A stretch of DNA of 64,000 nucleotides from Paramacrobiotus metropolitanus (Eukaryota; Tardigrada; Eutardigrada; Parachela; Macrobiotidae), in the NCBI RefSeq assembly GCF_019649055.1, contig NW_026570238.1, positions 124,001 to 188,000 of the forward strand, written 5' to 3'. Made by a program: the position numbers and the translations under genes. This document shows positions 39,012-49,660 of this stretch, one piece after another. Under the pieces are notes generated by a model. It was not told the origin of the DNA, searched no databases, and saw only the letters and a program-made list of their open reading frames with translations. The number at the start of each line of letters is the position of its first letter. The stretch's first letter is position 1.

Positions 39012-39645
39012 CTCGGTTGCTCATCTTATCGCGAAAGCGCCGATCGTATTCCATCCAAATTGCCAACGGGCGTGACAGCGATAAACCGCGAATGATATCG
39101 GCATATGCGAATAAAGCAAGAGCCAGATCAGCATGAAAATATACACGAAAGCGAGCGAAAAGTAAAAAAGCGTCTAACCAGCTGTTGAAATTGTCAATTT
39201 TACGCCGAGTGGACGGGGCCGTAGTTGGTATCAACTTTCCATCGGTATCTGGGACGTACATGGTATTTTCAGGGACTGATTCGATTCCCCGGTTGATCGG
39301 TAACAACTTATGCAAATTCACGAAACCATGACGGTCAGATAAACACTTTAAAGTAGGATTATCCAAAGAAGGAAGACATAAATATGAGGGTGGTTTCAAA
39401 GACGTACTGAGTTCAGGAGTTGAAAGGTCAATCAGTACTGGGGAGCTGGATGAAGGTGAAGGACCATTGGAACGTGGTGGGACCGTCTGCTGAGTCACCA
39501 ATGCTGACATTTGTGTCTGAAGTTGAGACAGAGATTGCTGAAGAGACGCCAGGTCTGGTGAATCTTGCTCTTCCTTCTTCTTCTTGGTAACCCCTCGCCT
39601 AGGCTTCTGCTTCGGAACTACCGTAGCGGGTGGCTTCGGACCCAT
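38572..39645 (-). CDS. Gag-like nucleocapsid protein of the DIRS/Ngaro-type element
   Basis: This 357-residue frame begins with ATG at the exact edge of the A1 repeat (39643-39645). The N-terminus is basic (RRGVTKKKKEE), followed by a Gln/Leu-rich probable coiled coil and a central helical region. Near the C-terminus there is a zinc knuckle of the C-x2-C-x4-H-x4-C type (CYICRDPNHYATVC), and a second Cys/His cluster (CRDYNAGRCPNPC and HVCEQCFDPSH) typical of Gag proteins of tyrosine-recombinase elements. It should package the element RNA. Identity as Gag rests on position, zinc knuckle and composition rather than on full-length similarity. Confidence 0.85.
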   Translation of the reverse strand: MGPKPPATVVPKQKPRRGVTKKKKEEQDSPDLASLQQSLSQLQTQMSALVTQQTVPPRSNGPSPSSSSPVLIDLSTPELSTSLKPPSYLCLPSLDNPTLKCLSDRHGFVNLHKLLPINRGIESVPENTMYVPDTDGKLIPTTAPSTRRKIDNFNSWLDAFLLFARFRVYFHADLALALFAYADIIRGLSLSRPLAIWMEYDRRFRDKMSNRDVPDFCWFTEDSTVMAEVLRAIPLHSANPLFRYAVAPAYTSFGKPPFGCYICRDPNHYATVCPQRRHSAELPSASQRNAPAAPLPRDSAAPQRQNQPFRGPRVAVCRDYNAGRCPNPCPSRRLHVCEQCFDPSHIKSFHSIEPPPT

Positions 39646-39823
39646 TTTGCAATTCGCAAGAACTCAAATTTAGGTGTACTTCTCTAATCGAACTGATCTT
39701 ATTGCATTCATCTACGAACTTATTGTCAGTTCTTATAGATCAATGATAAACGACACCACGTTGCTAGGGAAACAACTCGCCCGGCGTTAACAGTATTTAA
39801 CGTCGTAGACGTTAAATACCATT
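39644..39823 (-). repeat. A1 split direct repeat
   Basis: This is the 5' terminus of the element in its sense direction. It is 180 bases long and differs from A2 at one position (GTCAGTTC here, GTCAATTC in A2). The hairpin lies at 39793-39819. Near identity of A1 and A2 implies recent integration, since both are copied from one template. Confidence 0.92.
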
Positions 39824-39887
39824 GATGCCTTTGACGAAAACATGCCGAAAAGTACTGAATTTTTGTACATGCTAAGTTCAGCATCAT

Positions 39888-39923
39888 TCGCTACCAGAGA
39901 TTTATCTCTTTTATACCGTGGTA
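39888..39923 (-). repeat. Right copy of the 36-bp inverted repeat flanking the retrotransposon
   Basis: Exact reverse complement of 34760-34795. On the minus strand it places a TATAAAAGAG box about 75 bases before the A1 repeat, so it could by chance or design give the element an upstream promoter. It may equally be the terminus of an older transposon that the retroelement entered. Confidence 0.85.
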
Positions 39924-42671
39924 GTACTATACAATTTCTTACAAATAAGCAAAGAAACTGACAGAGCAAAATTAAAAAACAAGCACCGGTTTATAACTTA
40001 CCCATAAGCACTTTATAAAACTAACCTAAGTTTTTCAGCATGCACGCAGAAAAGTGTTTGTTTCTCTCGATGAGCGTTTTATTGTGGTCTACATGTTATA
40101 CTGTATAATGCAGTAAAACATGTGCGTATTCGTGCAATAATTATAATAATTATGCGATCCACAGATGTGCAAGTATTGCTTACCAAAATTAATTTAAAGC
40201 AATCATAACTTCGTCTAATTTGCTTGCCATCGAAGTTTGATGTTATATAATGTAACAGCTGCTTAATTAAGCATTTTGCTCAAAAACATTGACGATGTAA
40301 AAGTAAAACACATTGTGACAACTACAATACAATTTAATGTCACTACTCGTATTATTATCATCCATACTGCCTAATGTAATATAGGTGCTGTCGTAATGTG
40401 AGTGCTTATTATAATTATTACGCCTATCATAATATCATAATTTTTTAACTTCATATTCTAAATCACGCTAACCTTTCTGAGCTATAACTTAAATAAATAC
40501 TTCGACACTCAGAATTTGCCATTCAAATTTGTCAGTGCTTGCTTTATGTTTTTCTTACGAAAAATTTGCTCCGATAACGCCAAACAGGCTGTATAAGCCA
40601 TACAGGATTATACTCGTATGATGTTAAATGGCAAATATCACACGCGTTATGACTGGAATATTAAGAGGTGACAACTAACAGTGTGGAAGTTGTCCCATTA
40701 AATTTTGGTTTTTGTTGTTTTCAAACTATTGCTGTAGCTTTGGAATTTCGACGATGTACAGAGTATTTGTATTTGTATGATGTAGATATGACTAATGACT
40801 TATAATTATCGTTTTAACATGCATTATGTACTTGCATAATACACTTGTGCTTGTACATGCAGTAAAGATCATGATCCTATGTCGAATATTGTCGATGTGA
40901 TCCTGGACAAGTACACTGTACACTGCTACCTTTTGCAAACTGGTGCATGCACAACGAAAGCACATATATTCAGAAATTTTTTTATTGCTGGAAAGTTTTA
41001 ATAAATTCAGTAAGCGACTCCTTCAATCGGTTAGAAATACATCAAGAACAAACAGGCAAATTTTAAACATTAATTCGTATTTCACTGCAATTTGATGAAA
41101 CCTAAGAATAGTGCTAACCAGCTGCGCGCAGTAACAAATTTAATGTTATCTTTGTGGTAACGATTGCGGATTTTCAAAACAGCGAAGCAAATTAAAAAGC
41201 TGAATGCTATTGTGCTACGAATCAGCATTTTAGCACGTACGTATGGAATACATAATTATGACGTTATCCAGTAATAAATCCTGGGTGCTAGTTTATTATA
41301 AAGACTGTGGTACTGCGAAGTGCGAACAGCTCCATCCGCGCCGGATCGACGTCAACTGTCTCCGATTTATGCGAGGACAATAGGTATAGGTAGCCGGTAG
41401 GTACCTTGCAAATTATAGGCCTAATGTAAAAAGCCTTCCGCGGCTCTTCCAAGCCCAAACTCGAACTTTAAACTTAAAAGGACAAATTTTGCAGCTCATA
41501 ATTAATCGTATAATTGTACGCAGGCTAGATTCACTATACGATTGCGAAAAACAGAGCACATCGGTATATACTTACGGTCTGTAATAGCTAACACCGCTTT
41601 ATACACTTTTGTTGGATATCAAAACGTTTACTGGACGAGAACAAGGTTTAGCCATAACGTTTTGACGGGCTCCTGATTTCTAGTTTCTTTGGTTATTTGG
41701 TTAGGATGTAATTTTACCTAACTGTTCCTTAACATTTAAATTTCTTTACTCGTATACACACAGTGCATTTGCATGCAAAAGTACAAATAATATTGTGCGT
41801 TAATTTAACATTTTATTACGAATAAGTATCCAATATTCATTTTACTGTGATTCACATAATTATTTTTATAATATAATATGCACATTCAATATATACAGCA
41901 ACGTACGGATCATCAGATAGAATTCGTATAATCTGACAGGTACGGTGTGACCTTTCTGATACTGTCGTTGTGTGCGCGTCAGCCGATGACAACGACAAAA
42001 CAAAACCGGACGGCTACAGGAGGTTTTTTATTGAATAACGAACTGCAAGCGTACTTCTACTATTACACTGACTGAAAATATTTCTGACGTCCTTCGAGCA
42101 TGGGTCAGGTCGGAAATGTCACTGACGTAGTACCCGGCGCCGTTGGCGGGTGCCTGCTATGACTGCACTGAAGCCCGAAAAGCCTGTTGAATAGTTTAGA
42201 AACTGTTCATTTTTATATTTTATACAGCTTCTTCTTCCATACACCTTTTTCTGCGAAGATTAGATGTTATTGAACGGTGGTGAGTTATAAAACCTCTCGA
42301 CATCAATTTTCTGGTTAGTGCATCACACTGATTTTGCATTCTGCAACTTGTGCTTTTCATTTTGCCGGTATTACAGTAACTAGAAACACGAATATCGGAT
42401 CAAATATTACCGAACATAAAACCAAAAAAGAAATACTGGTACTAAAGGAACAGAACTGAAAGTAGGAACAATAACAGACGAAGTCACTCATGTACGCAAA
42501 TAGCCAAAATGGCACATCACTTCTCCCAAACCATGAATTTTTCTACCAAACGACCAAGAAACAGGACACAAAAACTCAAACATAACCCCATAGAAAATCA
42601 TAATAATAAACATGGACGACCAAAATCTGAAAGACGGGCTTGAATGGCATACAATGATCCAAAAACGTCAG
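39924..42671. other. Gene-free AT-rich tract downstream of HS6ST
   Basis: No frame of interest on either strand. The sequence has many short TAATTATAA-type runs and no recognisable RNA gene or repeat array. It separates the retrotransposon from the 3' end of the sulfotransferase gene. Confidence 0.45.
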
Positions 42672-42677
42672 GTTTAT
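42672..42677 (-). terminator. Poly(A) signal of HS6ST
   Basis: TTTATT on the plus strand reads AATAAA on the minus strand and lies only about 28 bases after the HS6ST stop codon (42705-42707). If used, the 3' untranslated region is very short. Another TTTATT near 42027 would give a longer form. Confidence 0.5.
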
Positions 42678-42704
42678 TAGTTGGCCTCCGTCAAACATGG
42701 CGGA

Positions 42705-45700
42705 CTATTGCCCAACAGAAAATGTCCAATTTTTCACCGTCTCTAATCGCTGACGAAATACCTTAACGGCAAATTCATACAGCTGAACATCTAAGGCAAT
42801 ACGTTCCAAGAACAGCTCGCGCTGCTCCGGTGTCAGCGTAAAATTCTCTCCTCGCGCAAAGTAGGATCCATTCAACTTTTCCGCAAAATGCAACCCGAAT
42901 GTTTCTTCAAACAGGAACTGAGTTTCGTCAATCTGCTCCACAATACCAAAGAAAGCCATTTTAAGGAGATTGCTTTTGGCACTGGCCAAGATCATATCAT
43001 TCCGCTTTAAGTCGTTCAAGTAGTTTCTGTCGTAGCAACCAACCAATTCCAAGTCGGCCAACATGCGAGTCTGGCGATTTACGGCGAGATTATCCGGACA
43101 CTGAAGAAATTCGTCCAAAGTAACGCCCTCTATAGCAAAAAATGTATTTCAATAAGCACTGTTTGTGCAAAAACTGACATCTGTTTACCCCAAGTATCGC
43201 CTTCGAAACACGGATGGATTTCGTTACGAGAGGCGAATCGGCCACCACACCAGTGCCTGGAATTTTTCCACGTGGCCCCGCGTTGGACATGAAGAAATTC
43301 ACTAAGGTATCTTCGGTAAGGATTTCTCAGCAACGTCATATAAAAATATCTGCAAAAGATCAATTTATAAAAAAAATCAACAAATTTCGTGTTAAATATT
43401 AAGGGTAAACTGTATTTCAACAATTAAGGGAATATCTACAGAGCCTTACGGATATTTCAACATTTCGTCAGCAAAATACTCACGTCATGTGTTACTGACA
43501 ATAAAGCAAAGTGCTTTTTTGTTTCTCCTTAATAAAAATTACAAGACTGGTAAATATGATTATCTCTTCCCACTACCGACTGCTGACAAGCAGGTCGAAC
43601 ACAAAGCGCTTTTACAATAAATTAAAGGGCTCTTCAGCTTTAATTACGATTTATTGCAGCTCATCGTCAGATAATTATATATTATGACATGCACTACATG
43701 CTACCTATATTATAGGCTATATACTATGAGCTATGGCAGTGATACCACCGAAGCAGTCGGAAATATTTTTTCAGATGTGCTGTCCAGATTTTAGATACGT
43801 ACATAAACCGGCGCAATATTTCAACGGTTTGTAAATTAATAGGTGTACATAGTATACCGGGAAGGCGGGAACAATGAGGGAAGTGAATGAACTACCTGTA
43901 CGCAGTCATCTGGTACTGTAACAAACCACAATGCCCAAAACGCTACATGAGGTGTACTGATGGGCCGCTGGCTGGCTGCAGCTTAATCAATAACCTTGTT
44001 GTTAAAAACTTCTCGCGATGTTACTGAGAGAAAAGAAAAGACCACTAAAAGCAGCTACCGGTTATTGTAGGCAATCGACGAACGAAACACAAGAAAAAGT
44101 GAGAACTCGACCAATCTGGGTCATTTCCTCACTTGTCCCTGCTCTTAGCACCCGTGGATAAATCACTTTTCCATTTAATCAAAACCCCATCCGGCAGTGT
44201 GACGCAAAGCAGATTTCGCCAAACCGCCAACTGTTATAAATGTGTCATACATGGACAAAAAGAGATTACACAACGCCCATTATTCTTAATGACTTTGCCC
44301 AGTGCTTTTTCACTGAGCAATATTTCTCTCCTCTCTGCCATGATCGTCCAAATGTCAAAGAAAGACGAGGTAGATCAATTTAAGCATGCACAACCGAGTA
44401 AGAAAATGATTCCAGAGTGACCGATTACACTCCTCTCATTCCCAGTTGACAACGTCATCAAATATCCATGAAAGCGCAAAACAACTTCAGACTGGCCGCT
44501 TTACAACCCAACCAAATAGCTTTCCATCATATGGCGTAACGAGTTGCCAACGCTTCCCATGCCCAGAAAATGGTGAGAGGATACTACAAGATAACTGCCA
44601 ATCGATAACTCCACAAAGCTGAAGTGGAACTCCTACCCGATGCAACTTTCCCATTTCTGCCTAGGCAATCAATTTTTCCGCCACACAGATTACCAGCTTA
44701 ACTAGAAAATTCCTCATGCGATAAATGCATACAATTGCTTAGCTAATCAGACGTCAGGGGGCAATAGGAAAAAAACTGTATAATTCATCGAAAGCACGCG
44801 TAGCGAAACGTACAACAATACGAGTACCTGAAGAATGGTAGTTAACAGCACAACTGCGCCCTAACAATAAACATCAAGGCTAATTGAAAATTACCGTGCC
44901 CGCAACAAGAAAACTTTTAACGTTTTAAGGGATTTGGCCCGGTTCATAGTACCAAATTCGGGTATCCACATGGGAACTTTCGCTGTCGCGCACTCCTAAA
45001 CACTTTTTTGCATAGCTCTATGACATTTTGTAGCCAAAGGATTTGTATACGTAGGCGTGAAATCCGTTTGCGCGCGCAACATCCGGTTCGGGAGTTATTA
45101 GTGAAATAAAATTCCAAAAGTTTAAACGCGCGGAGGTGTACCAAAAGTCTCGTTATGAACCGATGCTATTCAAATTTTGCACGAAAACGCACATTACTAT
45201 GAAGATCGTTTTGGTACCGAACCAGCTTTCTACCATTTTTCTCAAATTTTAAATTAATTTTTAAAATTTTTGAATTTCATTTAAAATTTGAAAAAAATAG
45301 TAGAAAGCTGGTTCGGTACCAAAACGATCTTCATAGTAATGTGCGTTTTCGTGCAAAATTTGAAGAGCATCGGTTCATAATGAGACTTTGGTACACCTCC
45401 GCGCGTTTAAGCTTTAATTTTGTTTCACTAATAACTCCCGAACAATGTTACATGCACAGATTTTTTTGCCTATGTATACGAATCCTTTACAAAACATCAT
45501 AAAGCAATGCAAAAAAGTGTTTGAGAGTGCGCGGCAGCGAAAGTTGCCGTGGATGTATACAAATTTGATGCTATGTACCGGGCCAAATCCCTTAAGTAAG
45601 CACATTTTTCAGCTACTGCCTACTGGGCTTGATAACATGTTGATCCAATTCCAAAAATGTACGACCACGACCACATATACGAGATAATTCTCTTAATGGA

Positions 45701-47200
45701 TCGAAAACTGGAGCGCTAAACCAAAAAAGTACGGCCATAAACACCCCTCCCGAACTAACCATAAGAAAACATCTGGACATATGTTTACATAAAGATAAAA
45801 TAATTTCGACTGCCAGTTTTAGACCAATACAGGGGCTCTGCTGACCTAATTTTCACATGCTTAGTAATAAACGTTTTAGTATTACTTACCTTCGTTTTTC
45901 CGGAACGCCTTCAGCCTGATCCAAAACTTGATCTACGCAGCTGGTTAGCTCGGTCCAGTCAGCATGTAACCCACACTTCCATCCCGTAGAGAATCGGCTA
46001 AACAGCCATTCTTTCGATTTATTCGATGGTCGATAGCATTTGCATCTAAATACACAAAGGACCCGTATACGAGACATATTGAGTGGATGATGGTTAGGGG
46101 TAGTTAGGTCATAACCTTAATCGATGAAAATTATTTAATCCCTGCGCATAAATAACCACCAAACAGCTACTTAATGAATCGATTTTTAATGCTCAAAGCA
46201 ATAGGTATTGATAGCCAGCACGCAAATCAGCTATCAATCCGAATCATGCACAATCCTGCGCTCCCCACGGAATGAAACAGTATAATGAAATAATTAAAAC
46301 TGATTCATTACGTATGGTCCATAAGGTTCATTCATGCGATTCCACGCCATAGCTCTACCAATTCATTCAAAATTAATTAGTATTGTTAGATGTCAATTTT
46401 ATCATTGACGTGAAAAGAAAAGATACAGAAATCTTTGTAAATCACAAATTTATTATGAATTGGCTACGAAGTATTAAAAACCGCGAGAGCATTCGGTAGA
46501 ACGGATGCATTAACTACTAAGTGCAATGTAACCACTAATCGTCTATTCTACATCGTGTATAAACGCATAAACTTCGCTCCAAATTTTATTAAAGTCCATA
46601 TTGCCAGATCACCTAATTTTACGTCTTTTTTAAATGCTTCGGGTTTAAGCGAGTGTTCCCTTAATTTACAGTTTACGAAATTTTTATCTCAAAACTGTCA
46701 TATGGCATTTCAGTATTCGTAATAAAACTATCGAAATTATGAAAATTCAACACTCACCTTTTCGACCCTTCTCTACAGAAGCATGTTCGGTTACCGCTGC
46801 TGGGATCGATGAGATTCTTTACCATATTTTTCCCGAAGGCAGTACCACCCGTTTTCTGAATGTGCAAAAATACTAATACATCCGAGCTGTCGACGGAAAA
46901 CTCCGCATCCAGTTTCTTGAGAGTCCCGTTGGCGTGCCACAGGGAAATGCCGTTGTCACGATATCGGCCCATCACCGTTTTTCCCACCTTCCCCAGCCCT
47001 GCCTTTTGCGATCGCGCCACTTTTCCCAATTTCTCCTCGTCCAACCATGGCTTGCGGTTGCTGTCCAGGTAATCAGTCACCGTGTTTTCCCGGCAAAGCC
47101 ATTCCGGACAATAGGCTCCAAATAAGTGTACAAACTGTACACAGACTAGACAAACAATGCCCAACAATACAACACGTTTCCCCCACGACACCATCCGCAT
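42705..47200 (-). CDS. HS6ST: Heparan-sulfate 6-O-sulfotransferase
   Basis: The enzyme transfers sulfate from PAPS to the 6-O position of glucosamine in heparan sulfate in the Golgi, tuning FGF and Wnt signalling. Exons 46758-47200, 45890-46045, 43189-43349 and 42705-43129 give 394 residues with consistent phase. It is a type II membrane protein: MRMVSWGKR then a hydrophobic anchor (VVLLGIVCLVCVQFVHLFG, about 10-28). The PAPS 5'-phosphosulfate loop is FLHIQKTGGTAFG (about 111-123). Conserved blocks follow: WLFSRFSTGWKCGLHADWTE, the 3'-phosphate region YMTLLRNPYRRYLSEFLHVQ plus RGATWK, CFEGDTW and RQTRMLADLELVGCY. N-glycosylation sequons include NGT near 91. The start is the first ATG in frame; the frame is open a further 58 codons upstream without ATG. 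Intron 2 (43350-45889) contains a foldback transposon. Vertebrates have three paralogues; here one is seen. Confidence 0.96.
44929..45591. mobile_element. TTAA-flanked foldback element, copy 1 (in HS6ST intron 2)
   Basis: A 663-base element starts GGGATTTGGCCCGG and ends with the reverse complement, with TTAA immediately outside both ends (44925-44928 and 45592-45595). It folds back over almost its whole length; the innermost arms 45172-45233 and 45300-45361 are perfectly complementary for 62 bases around an AT-rich centre. It has no coding capacity. TTAA target sites are characteristic of piggyBac-type transposases, so a non-autonomous element mobilised by such an enzyme is the best guess. 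A second copy lies at 57938-58620. Confidence 0.88.
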
Positions 47201-47520
47201 CGGCTTATCCGGAAATTCGCCATAAAATTGTGTCAACAGAGCATGTTTCCGGCATGGGACGATGTAATGCCACCGGGTTGTGCTTAAACAAATTTCCCCA
47301 CTAACTACAGCACAACACTCGCCAGCCGCAGCGGCTTTGTCGATCGAAGAAATCCCGAATTTCCTTCGGGCCAAATCCTTTCAGATCCGATTAAGTCCCA
47401 TAGAAAATAAGAGCCCAATCCCTTGTAATCAGCTAAAGCTGCGTAAATATTCGGTAAACGACATCGGTAATGGACGACGGTTCATACAACTTCATGCACA
47501 CATGCGCACAGACATCCACG
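47201..47520 (-). other. HS6ST 5' region, abutting the displaced RALGAPB block
   Basis: Up to 47374 the sequence stays in frame with HS6ST but has no ATG, so it is taken as 5' untranslated. From 47521 the sequence belongs to the RALGAPB duplication. The join near 47520 is probably artificial, so the true HS6ST promoter may not be what lies here. Confidence 0.45.
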
Positions 47521-49660
47521 AAAATCATGTACCGGATAACTAACTATCTATACGAGTACTAATTAATTGTAAGAGAAGACTATTCCATGATTACATTACA
47601 ACAGGAAACACATTAAATTGGGAAAATGTAAGGGTCACAGAGCGCATACGGTATTTTGTAATTTGAAATTCGCTCGTTCTTTCAATTTTACCTTTATTTC
47701 TACTATATTAAGTAAGAGTTGCAGCAAGTTACGCAATCTAGATCAGCAGAACCTTTCGGCACACTTAAATCTAATAACATCTGATAAGATCACAATACCT
47801 TCGGGAACTGACTTAGGAACAGCTTTGGACTTCGCCGGCTTCCGATCAAATAATTCTTTCATTTTAACAGGCCATGCCATTGAGAGTAGAAATTTCCGAT
47901 ATTCTTCGCTGCAATTCTCCACCGCATCCTAATGAAAAAGATCATTGTCTGCACGATTATTATGGTATAACTCTATGTCTATCCTATAATATTGATGTCA
48001 ACTACCTTAACTGCAACAATCAACAACTGCATGCTTCTATGACACGAGATAAATCGTATGTTTGGTAGAGGTCAACAGTCCATAATACATACCTGCAGTA
48101 TACCTGAATTTCATTTTGAATTCAAATAAATGCATGACGAGTCGTTATGGTACTTACAAGTTAATGTTCACAAAAGCACCTACGTAAAGGTGACAGCACT
48201 TACACCACTCTGAACAATTTCGTCGACAGTATTCCTCCCTTTCCTTATACAGAATGTCAACATCCAATCCAAAGGACGAAAGGATACTCGATCCAAATTC
48301 ACCATGGCTTCTTTCAGTGCAGGATTAGTATGGTCCAGCTCAACCGTGTAGGGTGTGCGGTACAGCGATCGGGACTCGATTAAAGGCGGTTTCAGTCCCA
48401 TATGATACAGGAACTGTGAAACAATTACAGCTTCCGCATCGCTACAAGAAAGACCCCAATTCGAAATATTTTAGCATGACAGGAAGGTCTGAACGTTAAG
48501 GAACTGTGCCAACCTGGAAGCATGATGGTCCATATGGATGGACGGGGGTTTGTACGGTGCATAAGAGCTGGGCTCTGGCAAGGAAAACACTACTTCGCGA
48601 TCCACCTGTTCGAACACTTCGCTAAACATGGCTAGTTCCTTTTCCAGTGTTTCGTTATTTTTGCACAAATCAGCAAAAGTCGGCAGCATGTCGTCTCTAG
48701 CAAAGTAACAAATCCCTGTAAGCTTTTCTGCATACGCAATGGCAAATGAGTTCTTCTGTTATTCTCTTTGCGAGTATAGTTTGCGCAAAGGTACAGTAAA
48801 TGACTACTTCTGTTATTATGTTTTGGCCAACTTATAAGTCAGTATAAGATAATATAATGACAGATGCATAAAATCCGGGACCTGCGTACGACAGCGTACC
48901 GACACTGTCTTATATTATTCTTCTTACGCCTTGCATTTTTCGATTTTGCTGTATCCTGGCACTTCATTTCTAAAAGCCACAAAATCCCAATCGGATTCCC
49001 TTCCCAACCGGATATCCTGCTGGTCATGATGTTGCTCTGCCACTGCGCACTCAGGTTTCTCTTCCACAGTTTCCGCCTTCTTCTTCGTACCACTGACCGT
49101 TGCCACTGGTTGGAAAACGAACGCGCGCCGACATGTCAAAGAACGCTGTACGACATGCACCGGCCCACCGGATCCCGGGCCGCAGTGAATGGCCATAATG
49201 GATGTTCCATCGATCGTAAAGTACAGGAAGCGGTCTAACGGGCTCGTAACGAGATCTTCTTCAGTTACAACGTTGTCCGCAAACTGGAAACATCCCGGAT
49301 CGTTGTTGGAACCAATTAATTCCAACAGTACCAGCAATACTAATTCAGCCGCGTCACGAACACGCGTGGAAATCAACTGGAAAGAGTGCTGCAACGACAA
49401 AAGCAGGTATTTAGGATTAAGCAATGGTACAGATAATCCAACACTAAGAACGCAAATAGACGAATTAGCAAATTAAGCAATGCGGAAAACAATCATGACA
49501 ATTGCAGATCACAGAAAACTACTTACCGTAGGCGTACACATTTTATTTACCTGCGTGGTTTTTGGCACTCTTTCGGCATTAGGTTTGTTTCCGGTTAGGC
49601 CAATCTCCACTACCTCGGTCACCGTGCTCAAAACCTCCTGATCTTGCATCAACACCGGTT
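47521..49660 (-). repeat. Intact copy of the duplicated RALGAPB block
   Basis: These 2140 bases are collinear with 51742-53587 (1846 bases). The two copies start at the same AAAATCATGTACCGGATAAC and end at CATCAACACCGGTT. This copy keeps good reading frames and splice sites; the other has lost about 294 bases through many small gaps with few substitutions. Confidence 0.9.
47799..49388 (-). CDS. RALGAPB: RALGAPB middle to RapGAP-domain exons (intact but displaced)
   Basis: Four minus-strand exons continue the protein begun at 57671: 48928-49388, 48514-48696, 48204-48441 and 47799-47928. Phases join, with the exon ending at 53454 fitting the one starting at 49388. Recognisable segments: STRVRDAAELVLLVLLELIG (compare VKDAAEATL in human), the charged stretch LEKELAMFSEVFEQVDRE, VNLDRVSFRPLDWMLTFCIR plus KGRNTVDEIVQSG, which corresponds to the start of the RapGAP domain, and EEYRKFLLSMAW. 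The remaining C-terminal exons are not found below 47799; they lie instead at 50364-51323. The block therefore appears out of order in this sequence. The identity is good; the placement is doubtful. Confidence 0.8.

Larger units (their letters stand above)
35332..39823 (-). mobile_element. DIRS/Ngaro-type tyrosine-recombinase retrotransposon, nearly intact
   Basis: Reading on the minus strand the order is A1 repeat (39823-39644), gag, RT-RNase H, tyrosine recombinase, B1 (35877-35733), A2 (35734-35555), a 97-base spacer, and B2 (35457-35332). This A1-ORFs-B1-A2-B2 arrangement of split direct repeats is the hallmark of Ngaro/PAT-type elements, which replicate through a circular intermediate and integrate with a tyrosine recombinase instead of a DDE integrase. 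No methyltransferase (DAM) domain is visible, which favours Ngaro over DIRS1 sensu stricto. No target-site duplication is seen, as expected. The A repeats differ at one base in 180 and all three reading frames are open, so insertion is recent. The element is not inside a host gene. Confidence 0.93.
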
